Of a stretch of 64,000 nt of DNA, positions 1 to 7,381 are shown one piece after another. Below the pieces are notes generated by a model, which made no database searches, was not told the DNA's origin, and worked only from the letters and a program-made list of their open reading frames with translations. The translations under genes were made by a program, and so were the position numbers. Within the stretch, counting starts at the first letter, position 1; each line of letters opens with the position of its first letter. This stretch comes from Bdellovibrionaceae bacterium UBA1609 (GTDB lineage Bacteria > Bdellovibrionota > Bdellovibrionia > Bdellovibrionales > UBA1609): assembly GCA_002321895.1 (NCBI GenBank), contig DCMZ01000012.1, forward strand, positions 16,963-80,962, given 5' to 3'.

Positions 1-906
1 GGCTCCAACTACAGTATGAATTTCATCAATGAAGAGTATCGCATTGGTTCGACTTTCTAATGATTTGAGAACGCCTTTGAGGCGTTGCTCGAAATCTCCA
101 CGGTACTTGGTCCCGGCCAGTAGTGAGCCCATATCCAAGGCAAACACTTCCGCCTTTTTAAGCGTATCTGGAACTTCACCATCAACTATCATCTGCGCGA
201 GTCCACCAGCAATGGCTGTTTTACCCACTCCCGGTTCACCAACGAGTAATGGATTGTTTTTTGTACGACGGGCAAGGACTTGCATGGTTCTTTCAAGAAG
301 AAGATTTCGACCAATGAGAGGGTCAATAAGTCCTCTCTTGGCTTTTTCATTGAGGTTTTCCGCAAAGGCTTCTAAAGGGTCTTTCTCAGGATCAGTCAGA
401 GGATCTTGTGCTTCTTTAACCTCAGAGTTTGAATCTGTGCTGGATTCCGCGCCAAACTTGCCGACCCCATGGGATACATAGTTGATCACGTCAAACTGTT
501 CGAGTCCTTGTTTTCGCAAAAAATAGGTGGCGTGACTGTCGCCTTCATGAAAAATGGCGATGAGCACATTGGCTGGCTTCACTTTTTCTTGACCACTACT
601 CTGTACTTGAATGGCAGCTCTTTGTAACAGGCGTTGAAAGGCCAAAGTGAGCTCTGGATTGTAATCTGCTTTTAAGCTAGCTTCCTGAGGGGCCTCCAGG
701 GATTTTGAATAGGTGTCTTTTAGGTAAGAATCCAAATCCTTTTTTAGAGTTTCTATGTTAACAAGACACTGAGTTAAAATCTCCTGAACATCAGAATCAT
801 CGGTGAGTTGAAAAAGGATGTGCTCTAAGGTGACAAATTCATGGCCAAATTTTTTAGCCATTGCGATTGAATCATTGAGTACTTTTTCCAATTTAGGGTC
901 TAACAC
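1..906 (-). CDS. clpA: ATP-dependent Clp protease ATP-binding subunit ClpA (N-terminal 302 codons, cut by window edge)
   Basis: ClpA is the AAA+ unfoldase that feeds substrates to the ClpP peptidase in the cytoplasm. The gene runs off the left edge. Residues ~1-145 form the Clp N-domain (the ClpS docking part), followed by an acidic linker and the first AAA+ module: Walker A GEPGVGKT at 223-230, a KYRGDFE pore-loop segment, and Walker B LFIDEIH at the edge. The start is GTG at 906, chosen because AAGGAG sits 8 nt upstream and the N-domain begins there; no ATG is suitably placed. clpS ends only 22 nt upstream, so the two are very likely one operon, the classical clpS-clpA arrangement. ClpC or ClpB are unlikely given the adjacent clpS and the N-domain sequence. 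Confidence 0.95.
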   Translation of the reverse strand, partial: MLDPKLEKVLNDSIAMAKKFGHEFVTLEHILFQLTDDSDVQEILTQCLVNIETLKKDLDSYLKDTYSKSLEAPQEASLKADYNPELTLAFQRLLQRAAIQVQSSGQEKVKPANVLIAIFHEGDSHATYFLRKQGLEQFDVINYVSHGVGKFGAESSTDSNSEVKEAQDPLTDPEKDPLEAFAENLNEKAKRGLIDPLIGRNLLLERTMQVLARRTKNNPLLVGEPGVGKTAIAGGLAQMIVDGEVPDTLKKAEVFALDMGSLLAGTKYRGDFEQRLKGVLKSLESRTNAILFIDEIHTVVGA

Positions 907-928
907 AATAACAACTCCTTTTATGAAA

Positions 929-1288
929 TTAAGATTCCTCTTCCATGATGCATTTAAGTGGGTGGCGGTGATTTCGAGCATACTCGTTCACTTGAAACAC
1001 TTTGGTCTCCGCAATTTCGTGAGGATAGACGCCACAAAGGCCTGCCCCTTTTTGATGCACTTGCAGCATGATCGAATTGGCATTGGGTTCTGATTTCTTG
1101 AAAAACTTAACTAAAACATGAACCACAAAATCCATAGGGGTAAAATCGTCATTGAGGAGCATCACCTTATACATGGAAGGTTTTTTCAATTCCTGCTTCG
1201 GACGGGTCAGCGTCTTTGTGCCTCCCTGATCTTCTTCTCTGTCGGATCCAAAGATAATGGGTAGTTGAGGTTTGTTCTTGCTACTCAT
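929..1288 (-). CDS. clpS: ATP-dependent Clp protease adaptor ClpS
   Basis: ClpS binds proteins with destabilising N-terminal residues (N-degrons) and delivers them to ClpA. The 119-residue protein has a ~37-residue flexible head, then the folded core starting YKVMLLNDDFTPMDFV. The N-degron pocket residues are present: Asn46-Asp47-Asp48, Thr50, Met52 and His78 correspond to Asn34/Asp35/Asp36, Thr38, Met40 and His66 of the E. coli protein by my alignment. The C-terminus keeps the GVYPHEIAETK and HPLKC signature. GGAGG lies 10 nt upstream of the ATG. It is the first gene of the clpS-clpA unit; a 7-bp inverted repeat lies about 30 bp upstream. Confidence 0.97.
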   Translation of the reverse strand: MSSKNKPQLPIIFGSDREEDQGGTKTLTRPKQELKKPSMYKVMLLNDDFTPMDFVVHVLVKFFKKSEPNANSIMLQVHQKGAGLCGVYPHEIAETKVFQVNEYARNHRHPLKCIMEEES

Positions 1289-1320
1289 GGGTCTATTTCC
1301 TCCACCTACTTAATATGAGA

Positions 1321-1343
1321 CACCTTTCTCTATTGTAAAGGTG
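1321..1343. promoter_or_regulatory. Inverted repeat upstream of clpS (possible operator)
   Basis: CACCTTT, a 9-nt spacer and AAAGGTG form a perfect 7-bp inverted repeat 33-55 bp upstream of the clpS start. It is placed where a repressor or activator of clpSA could bind, or it may form a hairpin in the clpS leader. No known binding site is recognised; the regulatory role is inference from position only. Confidence 0.25.
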
Positions 1344-1757
1344 AAAACTGAATGGGGCTAGCGGCGAGCCTTGGCTAAGAGGAAAACCCGACGGAATGAG
1401 TGCGCACAGTGTTGAGTTGATAGACAAAAAAGCTAACTTTAAGGATAAGAATCATTCGATTTGATACATAATAAGAACTCATAATGAACGTAATAAGCTT
1501 TGGAGGAATCTAACTTTGGTCTAGGCTGATTCGTAGTGAGACACGAACCTTAAAAACTGACGAATTTGGTCACTTTTGCTATCTAAACCAATGCCGTTTG
1601 TTGGCGAAGGGTTAATAATCCAGGCAGCATAAGGGTTTGCCGGCAGGGCTAGGGGTGACAACTTTTGCACAGAGGCCCTAAATGGGTAAGGTGTTGTTTT
1701 ACATTGAGAATTTTGTGTTTCATTAAGACGCGACTTTGTAACGAAATGATTCAAAAA
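1344..1757. other. Non-coding stretch between divergent clpS and the pilin gene
   Basis: About 410 bases without a convincing gene. A 77-codon reading frame on the minus strand (1521-1754) has no usable ribosome binding site, no family resemblance and ends under the pilin promoter, so it is not called. The stretch presumably holds upstream control sequence for the pilin gene, such as an enhancer for the sigma-54-like promoter, but I can point to no specific site. Confidence 0.5.
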
Positions 1758-1775
1758 CTTGGTATTTCCATTGCA
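1758..1775 (+). promoter_or_regulatory. Sigma-54-like (-24/-12) promoter of the pilin gene
   Basis: CTTGGTATTTCCATTGCA has the GG-N10-GC spacing required for sigma-54, with TTGG at the -24 element and TTGCA at the -12 element. Transcription would start near 1786, leaving a leader of about 68 nt before the pilin ATG. Sigma-54 control of type IV pilin genes (through PilS-PilR) is established in other bacteria. The -12 element also overlaps a perfect inverted repeat, TTGCAG (1771-1776) and CTGCAA (1784-1789). The match is by eye; the -24 element departs from consensus in the CAC part. Confidence 0.5.
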
Positions 1776-1853
1776 GCTTTTTACTGCAATGACAATAATG
1801 TAGCTGTCACATTAAAAATAAAATAAGAAAATAAGAACGTAGGGGGATAAACT

Positions 1854-2393
1854 ATGAACATTCTTAAGTCTAACAAAGGTTTCTCGTTGATCGAGCTAAT
1901 GGTGGTTGTTGCGATCATCGGTATTTTGGCATCGATTGCGGTACCAAACTTTCAAAGGTTCCAAAGAACCACTCGTCAAAAAGAAGCACAGTCTATGATG
2001 TCTGGTGTTTGGAAAGCAGAAAAAGCGTTTTTCCAACAGTACAACCAGTTTACGTCTGACTTGGTTTCTGCAGGATACCGTCCTGAGGGAACTCTGTTCT
2101 ACACAGTGGGTTTTAACGCAGCAGATTCACTAGCGAACCCAAGAAACTGGTTTTCAGCGACTGCACTTGATAACGCAATGTTTAGCTCAGCTGTTTTATG
2201 TACTGCAGGTCCATTTAACGCCACTTGTGAAGATCCTAACCAAACTCTTCCAGGCAATACAGCAACGCCTACTGGTATTGGTGATAACGGTGCTTTTGTA
2301 ATCGGTTCTTCTGGTGACATTGGTGGTACGACTTTAGATCACTGGACACTAGACGAGAATAAAGATCTAATTAACACTCAAGATGGTCTTTAA
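1854..2393 (+). CDS. pilA: Type IVa major pilin (prepilin)
   Basis: Structural subunit of a type IV pilus, assembled in the inner membrane and extruded through the outer membrane; in Bdellovibrio-like bacteria such pili matter for prey entry. The 179-residue prepilin has a short leader ending Lys8-Gly9, cleaved before Phe10 by the PilD peptidase, then the hydrophobic helix FSLIELMVVVAIIGILA with the essential Glu at mature position 5. Cys116 and Cys125 could form the C-terminal disulfide loop. The C-terminal WTLDENKDLINTQDG resembles the last strand of delta-type pilins. AGGGGG precedes the ATG, and a strong terminator follows at once, so it is transcribed as a single gene. A pseudopilin is less likely given the leader, length and stand-alone high-expression context. 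Confidence 0.92.
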   Translation: MNILKSNKGFSLIELMVVVAIIGILASIAVPNFQRFQRTTRQKEAQSMMSGVWKAEKAFFQQYNQFTSDLVSAGYRPEGTLFYTVGFNAADSLANPRNWFSATALDNAMFSSAVLCTAGPFNATCEDPNQTLPGNTATPTGIGDNGAFVIGSSGDIGGTTLDHWTLDENKDLINTQDGL

Positions 2394-2417
2394 GATCAAC
2401 TCTTAGTTTAGAGTTAG

Positions 2418-2450
2418 AAAAGCTCCTCCTTGGTGAGGAGCTTTTTTTTT
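2418..2450 (+). terminator. Rho-independent terminator after the pilin gene
   Basis: AGCTCCTC (2421-2428), a six-nt loop and GAGGAGCT (2435-2442) form a perfect stem followed by eight T residues. It lies 25 nt after the pilin stop and isolates the pilin transcript from the downstream TPR gene. Confidence 0.9.
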
Positions 2451-2483
2451 GTCTTAATCCCAGTAATTGTCTAAACTCAACCT

Positions 2484-3278
2484 ATGAATAAAAAATGGAC
2501 CAAAAAAGATTTTGTATTAGGGCTGGTCGCCTTCGCCCTATGTGTTCTGATCTTTAGTATTCAATCCACCAAAAGCTTGTATGAAAAGCGAAATAGTTAC
2601 TTGGTACCACCTCAATCCATTAAATACATGACCTTTGGCTATGAGGATGTTTTAGCGGATTCGCTATGGATTCGGTTGATTCAAGATTTCAGTACCTGTG
2701 ATCCAAGTGGAAAAGCGGGCGTACAAGAGTATCTCAGGCAAGATTTAAGGTCAGAGGAATTGGATGAATCTTTGAAAGATGCGGACAGTGAAAAGCTCTA
2801 TGAGTTGTATGAAGAGAAGTGGAAAGCTCCCAAATGTCATATGAGTTGGGTCTATTATATGTTGGATCGCATCACGGATTTATCTCCAAAGTTTGATCGA
2901 GCTTATCGAACGGGTGGTCTGTTTTTGAGTATTGTACTTGATGATCGTGTGGGTGGAGAGTTGTTTTACGATAAGGCTCTGAAAGATCACCCCAACAACT
3001 GGCAGTTGGCTTACCATGCGGGCTATCATGCATTGTATGAAACTCGAAAGTTCTCTAAGGCAGCAGATCTGTTTAAATTGGCAGCAGATAATGGAGCTCC
3101 CCACTGGGTGTATGCCCTTGCCGCTAAACTGCATGAGCGAACCGGTCGGGCCGAATTGACAGTGAGGTACCTGACAGAGGTGCTTGAGAACAATCCGGAT
3201 ATCAATGCTGAGCGATTTAGAGAGCGTCTCGAGATGGCTAAAGAAGTTTTAAGAAAAACTCAAAACAAAACCCAGTAA
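2484..3278 (+). CDS. Membrane-anchored TPR-like protein of unknown function
   Basis: A 264-residue protein with an N-terminal transmembrane segment at ~10-28 (FVLGLVAFALCVLIFSI), so the rest is probably periplasmic. It then has the segment YMTFGYEDVLADSLWIRLIQDF and, from ~125 to the end, helical pairs resembling degenerate tetratricopeptide repeats (for example ELFYDKALKDHPNNWQLAYHAGYHALYETRKFSKAADLFKLAA). TPR proteins act as protein-protein scaffolds. Its place directly after the pilin gene suggests, but does not show, a link to pilus assembly; the pilin terminator separates the two transcripts. I do not recognise a specific family name. Confidence 0.7.
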   Translation: MNKKWTKKDFVLGLVAFALCVLIFSIQSTKSLYEKRNSYLVPPQSIKYMTFGYEDVLADSLWIRLIQDFSTCDPSGKAGVQEYLRQDLRSEELDESLKDADSEKLYELYEEKWKAPKCHMSWVYYMLDRITDLSPKFDRAYRTGGLFLSIVLDDRVGGELFYDKALKDHPNNWQLAYHAGYHALYETRKFSKAADLFKLAADNGAPHWVYALAAKLHERTGRAELTVRYLTEVLENNPDINAERFRERLEMAKEVLRKTQNKTQ

Positions 3279-3324
3279 ACCCCTGATTATATTAGATTTA
3301 TAGATCTGTAAAAAGTCGAATCAT

Positions 3325-3350
3325 CACCTTGACGGATGGGTGCTCGAACA
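3325..3350 (+). promoter_or_regulatory. Element shared with dnaK upstream region; candidate dnaJ promoter
   Basis: CACCTTGACGGATG (3325-3338) occurs again, base for base, upstream of dnaK (4500-4513). In both places CTTG is followed after 17 nt by CACA. CTTGAC looks like a -35 element of sigma-70 or heat-shock sigma type, and the repetition at two chaperone genes argues for shared heat-shock control. The dnaJ leader would be only a few tens of bases long. Confidence 0.5.
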
Positions 3351-3395
3351 CATATTTGTAGGGTCCAATATCTATCGATCGGGAAAGACGTGCAA

Positions 3396-4487
3396 ATGAG
3401 TGATGATTTTTACAATATTCTGGGTGTGGAACGTTCAGCGGATGAAGCCACAATTAAAAAGGCCTACAGAAAGCAGGCCATGAAATTCCACCCCGATAAA
3501 AACCCGGGAGATAAAGAAGCTGAGGAAAAGTTTAAAAAAGCTGCGCAGGCCTACGAAGTTTTAGGCAATCCTACAAAAAGGCAAAATTACGATCGCTTTG
3601 GTCATGCTGGTGGAGCCGGTTTTGGCGGGCAAGGTTTTGGTGATGTAGGGGATATTTTTGACGCTTTTGGAGATATTTTTGGAGATATGTTTGGTGGAGG
3701 ACCAACGGGTCGACGGCGTCGTCAAGGACGTGGACCACGGCCAGGTGCTGATCTCAGGTATTACCTTGAAGTGGATTTAGAAACTGTTCTTAGTGGGGAT
3801 AAGCAGCCCATCGAGTTTGATTATGAAGTGGACTGTGGCACCTGTAATGGTTCCGGAGCAAAAGAAGGTACAACGCCAGAAACCTGTGGCCACTGTGGTG
3901 GTGCGGGGCAGGTGGTTCAGCGCCAAGGTTTTTTTCAAATGGCCACCACATGTCCCGTGTGTCGTGGCGAAGGCACCATCATCAAGGATCCCTGTGACAC
4001 CTGTCATGGGAAGGGTAGAACTAAATCCCATAAGAAATTGGAAGTGACTGTTCCGGCTGGCATCGAAAGCGGCAATCAATTGCGACTTTCAGGCGAAGGC
4101 GAAGGCGGTTATTTAGGAGGGCCTGCGGGTCATCTCTATGTTGAAGTGAGGGTGCGTCCGGATGATCGATTTGAACGCCAGGGCCAAAACTTGATCAGCC
4201 GAATCAATGTTAGCTATCTGCAGGCTCTTTTGGGCGCAGATCTTCAGGTGGATGGGATTGAAGGGAAAGAAGATCTCTCTTTGCCTAAAGGAACTGAGCC
4301 TGGGGATTTAGTGAAGCTTTCTGAAAAAGGGCTACCCAGCCTGCGGAGAGCCAAGCGAGGTGAGCACATATTCCAGGTTCATGTAGAATTCCCTAAAAAA
4401 TTAGCTAAAAAAGAAGAGGCTTTGCTTCGAGAGATCGCCCAGTTGAAAGGTGAGGAAGTGGCTGAAAAGAAAGGCTTTTTTAGCTAA
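3396..4487 (+). CDS. dnaJ: Chaperone protein DnaJ
   Basis: Hsp40 co-chaperone that delivers unfolded proteins to DnaK and stimulates its ATPase. From the chosen start the protein has 363 residues: J-domain 1-70 with His32-Pro33-Asp34, a Gly/Phe-rich linker ~70-105, then the zinc centre with four CxxCxGxG-type repeats starting at Cys147, Cys164, Cys186 and Cys200, and the C-terminal substrate-binding domains. A reading frame extends back to 3336, but that would place the start inside the shared promoter-like element; ATG 3396 gives the canonical N-terminus MSDDFYNILGV. dnaK follows after 111 nt with its own copy of the element. Confidence 0.97.
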   Translation: MSDDFYNILGVERSADEATIKKAYRKQAMKFHPDKNPGDKEAEEKFKKAAQAYEVLGNPTKRQNYDRFGHAGGAGFGGQGFGDVGDIFDAFGDIFGDMFGGGPTGRRRRQGRGPRPGADLRYYLEVDLETVLSGDKQPIEFDYEVDCGTCNGSGAKEGTTPETCGHCGGAGQVVQRQGFFQMATTCPVCRGEGTIIKDPCDTCHGKGRTKSHKKLEVTVPAGIESGNQLRLSGEGEGGYLGGPAGHLYVEVRVRPDDRFERQGQNLISRINVSYLQALLGADLQVDGIEGKEDLSLPKGTEPGDLVKLSEKGLPSLRRAKRGEHIFQVHVEFPKKLAKKEEALLREIAQLKGEEVAEKKGFFS

Positions 4488-4499
4488 GTCCATGAAACC

Positions 4500-4525
4500 C
4501 ACCTTGACGGATGATTTTATGATCA
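4500..4525 (+). promoter_or_regulatory. Element shared with dnaJ upstream region; candidate dnaK promoter
   Basis: Second copy of CACCTTGACGGATG (4500-4513), 86-99 bp before the dnaK ATG. The sequence around it differs from the dnaJ copy except for the CACA block 17 nt after CTTG, which is what a conserved protein-binding or promoter element would look like. dnaK is therefore likely to have its own promoter in addition to read-through from dnaJ. Confidence 0.5.
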
Positions 4526-4598
4526 CAAGTTAAGAGTGTGGATAAGATAAAAGCAATTTAATCCATTTATTTATGAATTATTTTAAGGAGAAACAGCA

Positions 4599-6506
4599 AT
4601 GGGTAAAATTATTGGAATTGACTTAGGAACCACAAACTCTTGTGTGGCGGTTATGGAAGGCGGAGAAGCTAAAGTGATCGTAAATGAAGAGGGAGGGAGA
4701 ACCACTCCATCCATCGTGGCCTATACAAAAGATGGCGATAAATTAGTCGGGCAAGTGGCTAAAAGGCAGGCTGTAACTAACCCCGAGAACACTGTGTATT
4801 CGGCGAAGCGTTTTATTGGACGCAGATATGGTGAAGTGGCTGATGAGACAAAGCGTGTTCCTTATCTTGTAGAAGATAAGGGTAATGGCGATTGTATTTT
4901 TGATATCAAAGGCACCAAAGTATCACCAGAAGAGATTTCTGCAGCGGTATTAGGTAAGCTTAAAAAAGTGGCTGAAGATTACTTAGGTCACGAAGTGACA
5001 GAAGCTGTAATTACGGTTCCTGCTTACTTTAACGATGCTCAACGACAAGCGACTAAGGATGCGGGTAAAATCGCTGGATTAGAAGTGAAGCGTATCATTA
5101 ACGAGCCAACGGCTGCCGCTCTTGCTTATGGTTTAGATAAAAAGGCCGAAGAGAAGATTGCTATCTTTGACTTTGGTGGTGGAACATTTGACGTTTCTAT
5201 TCTTGAAGTGGGTGACAACGTTGTAGAAGTAAAAGCTACAAACGGAGACACTCACCTGGGTGGTGATGATTTTGATGATAAGATTTTAGATTGGATGATC
5301 TCTGAGTTTAAGAAAGATCAAGGGATTGATTTAGCCAACGATAAGATGGCTCTTCAGCGCTTAAAAGAAGCAGCAGAAAAGGCTAAAATCGAGTTAAGTA
5401 CGGCTCAAGGGACGGAAATTAACCTTCCTTTCGTAACGGCAGATGCCTCTGGTCCTAAGCATTTGAACTTAACGCTTTCTCGAGCCAAGTTTGAGCAGAT
5501 GGTTGATGATCTTGTACAGCGGTCTTTGGAGCCGTGTAAAAAGGCGATTAAAGATGCTGGTCTTTCTGAAAGTCAGATTGATGAAGTGGTACTTGTGGGT
5601 GGTACGACTCGTATCCCTGCCATCCAGGAAGCGGTTAAAAAGTTTTTTGGTAAAGAGCTGAACAAGTCTGTGAACCCAGATGAAGTTGTGGCTTTGGGAG
5701 CTGCAGTTCAAGGTGGGGTTTTGGCCGGTGATGTGAAAGATGTTCTTCTTCTAGACGTGACACCTCTTTCACTAGGAATTGAAACTCTGGGTGGCGTAAT
5801 GACTCGCTTGATTGAGCGTAACACTACGATCCCTTCTAAGAAGTCTCAAACCTTCTCAACGGCTGCGGATAACCAAACCAGTGTGGATGTACATGTTTGC
5901 CAAGGTGAGCGTGAAATGGCGGCTGACAATAAGACTTTGGGTCGATTTGAGTTGGTAGGAATTCCACCAGCACCTAGAGGTGTTCCTCAGATTGAAGTTA
6001 CTTTTGATATTGATGCCAACGGCATTATCAATGTATCCGCCAAGGATCAGGGTTCTGGTAAAGAGCAGGCCATTAAGATCACTTCTAAGTCTGGATTGAC
6101 AGAGGAAGAAATCGATCAAATGGTCAAAGATGCGGAAGTGCATGCGGCTGATGACAAAAAGAAGAAAGAAGCTATTACTACTAAGAATGAATTGGACAAC
6201 TTAGTTTATGCAACGGAAAAAATGGTTCAAGAGAATGAGAGCTCTCTATCTGATGCCGATAAAGAGAAGATCACTTCGGCTGTAGATGAAGCGAAAAAAG
6301 CCATTGAAGCCGATGATCTTGCAGCAATGAAGGCTGCTAGCGAGAAGCTAACAACGGCCAGCCATGAGTTGAGTTCTGTACTTTACAAGAACCAATCTGG
6401 TGGTGGAGATGCCGCCGGTGGCGCTGCAGATTCCTCTTCATCCAATTCTGAAGGTGGGGAAGATGTGATCGACGCGGACTTTAAAGACGTGAATGACACC
6501 AACTAA
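4599..6506 (+). CDS. dnaK: Chaperone protein DnaK (Hsp70)
   Basis: ATP-driven cytoplasmic chaperone that binds exposed hydrophobic segments, working with DnaJ and GrpE. Its 635 residues match the usual ~640. The nucleotide-binding domain shows IDLGTTNSCVAVMEG (phosphate 1), VPAYFNDAQRQATKDAG, IINEPTAAALAYG, FDFGGGTFDVSIL (phosphate 2) and VVLVGGTTRIPAIQ; the linker DVLLLDVTPLSLGIE leads to the substrate-binding domain; the tail ends DVIDADFKDVND, the usual acidic C-terminus. AAGGAG precedes the ATG. Codon choice is strongly biased (GCT, GGT, CGT, AAG), as for a highly expressed gene. A terminator follows. Confidence 0.98.
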   Translation: MGKIIGIDLGTTNSCVAVMEGGEAKVIVNEEGGRTTPSIVAYTKDGDKLVGQVAKRQAVTNPENTVYSAKRFIGRRYGEVADETKRVPYLVEDKGNGDCIFDIKGTKVSPEEISAAVLGKLKKVAEDYLGHEVTEAVITVPAYFNDAQRQATKDAGKIAGLEVKRIINEPTAAALAYGLDKKAEEKIAIFDFGGGTFDVSILEVGDNVVEVKATNGDTHLGGDDFDDKILDWMISEFKKDQGIDLANDKMALQRLKEAAEKAKIELSTAQGTEINLPFVTADASGPKHLNLTLSRAKFEQMVDDLVQRSLEPCKKAIKDAGLSESQIDEVVLVGGTTRIPAIQEAVKKFFGKELNKSVNPDEVVALGAAVQGGVLAGDVKDVLLLDVTPLSLGIETLGGVMTRLIERNTTIPSKKSQTFSTAADNQTSVDVHVCQGEREMAADNKTLGRFELVGIPPAPRGVPQIEVTFDIDANGIINVSAKDQGSGKEQAIKITSKSGLTEEEIDQMVKDAEVHAADDKKKKEAITTKNELDNLVYATEKMVQENESSLSDADKEKITSAVDEAKKAIEADDLAAMKAASEKLTTASHELSSVLYKNQSGGGDAAGGAADSSSSNSEGGEDVIDADFKDVNDTN

Positions 6507-6528
6507 GTTTTAATACAGGTTTTAATGG

Positions 6529-6558
6529 AAAAGGCTCTCCGCTAGGAGGGCCTTTTTT
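6529..6558 (+). terminator. Rho-independent terminator after dnaK
   Basis: AAAGGCTCTCC and GGAGGGCCTTT pair across a GCTA loop (one T-G wobble) and run into eight T residues, 23 nt after the dnaK stop. Confidence 0.85.
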
Positions 6559-6605
6559 TTGATTCATGCTTTGGAATGCTGGTCGATGGCCATGTGGGAG
6601 GTAGA

Positions 6606-7232
6606 TTATTCGATCCGAATGCCGTCATCTCCGAAATAAAGTAGTGCACCTATACTTATATAGCTGAATGAGTTGTCGTTAATTCTCAGTCCCATTTCTG
6701 CTGTGAATTGTAGTTTTTCAAAATTATAAGTCTTCCAAATACTACCAAAAATGAGTTGCCCAGATAATTGGAGGTCCCCATCATAGCTGACTCCATATAA
6801 GGGGACAGAGATATAAGAATCAAAGGATCCATATTCCGTACTAAAGTTTTTGCTGACAATGGGGCCCGCGAAAACTCCGGTCTCATTGATTCCATCTGGT
6901 TTCGCGACCAAAATTCCTCCGATGGCTCCAATGGCAGGTTGTTCTTCGAAGTCCGGGTAGGGGATCCATTTGTACTGCCCTACAAAATGGTAATCCGCAA
7001 AACCAGTACCGAGTTTAAATCCTATTTCGGAGTCTGCATCGAGAGGTAGAGACCCACCAGCAGTCAAACTCCCAAAAGTACCGGGATCAGTGATTAACTG
7101 TTGGGAAAGATGGATCTTATATTCGCCCGGATTTAAAACTTTTCCTGACTCATGAATGGCAAGATAGGCCTGGGAAGCCAGTCCAAAAAACAAAAAACTG
7201 ACAAATGTTACAAATAGAGAAATGTGTTTCAT
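6606..7232 (-). CDS. Exported protein, probable small outer-membrane beta-barrel
   Basis: 208 residues with a signal peptide (MKHISLFVTFVSFLFFGLASQA, cleavage near residue 22). The mature part has alternating short hydrophobic strands with glycines and aromatics (for example IGFKLGTGFADYHFVGQYKW and ISIGALLYFGDD), typical of outer-membrane barrels, and almost no charged helices. GAGGAG lies 6 nt before the ATG. It is transcribed convergently with dnaK and divergently from the FecR-domain gene at 7382. I recognise no named family; transport or adhesion cannot be assigned. Confidence 0.65.
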   Translation of the reverse strand: MKHISLFVTFVSFLFFGLASQAYLAIHESGKVLNPGEYKIHLSQQLITDPGTFGSLTAGGSLPLDADSEIGFKLGTGFADYHFVGQYKWIPYPDFEEQPAIGAIGGILVAKPDGINETGVFAGPIVSKNFSTEYGSFDSYISVPLYGVSYDGDLQLSGQLIFGSIWKTYNFEKLQFTAEMGLRINDNSFSYISIGALLYFGDDGIRIE

Positions 7233-7381
7233 TGGATCTCCTCAAATAGAGTCACTTCTAAAGTCCGGTAACGTATCATACTGGGAACTCCGGGACTATT
7301 AGATAAGTTTAGCCTCTAAATAAAAAACTAAACAAATCTTCCCTTAATGAAAAGGGATGTCGGGCCGAAAAGGAGTTTGAT

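Noticed and set aside
1521..1754. 77-codon minus-strand reading frame upstream of the pilin gene
   Set aside because: No ribosome binding site, no recognisable composition or motif, and it starts just beside the pilin promoter.
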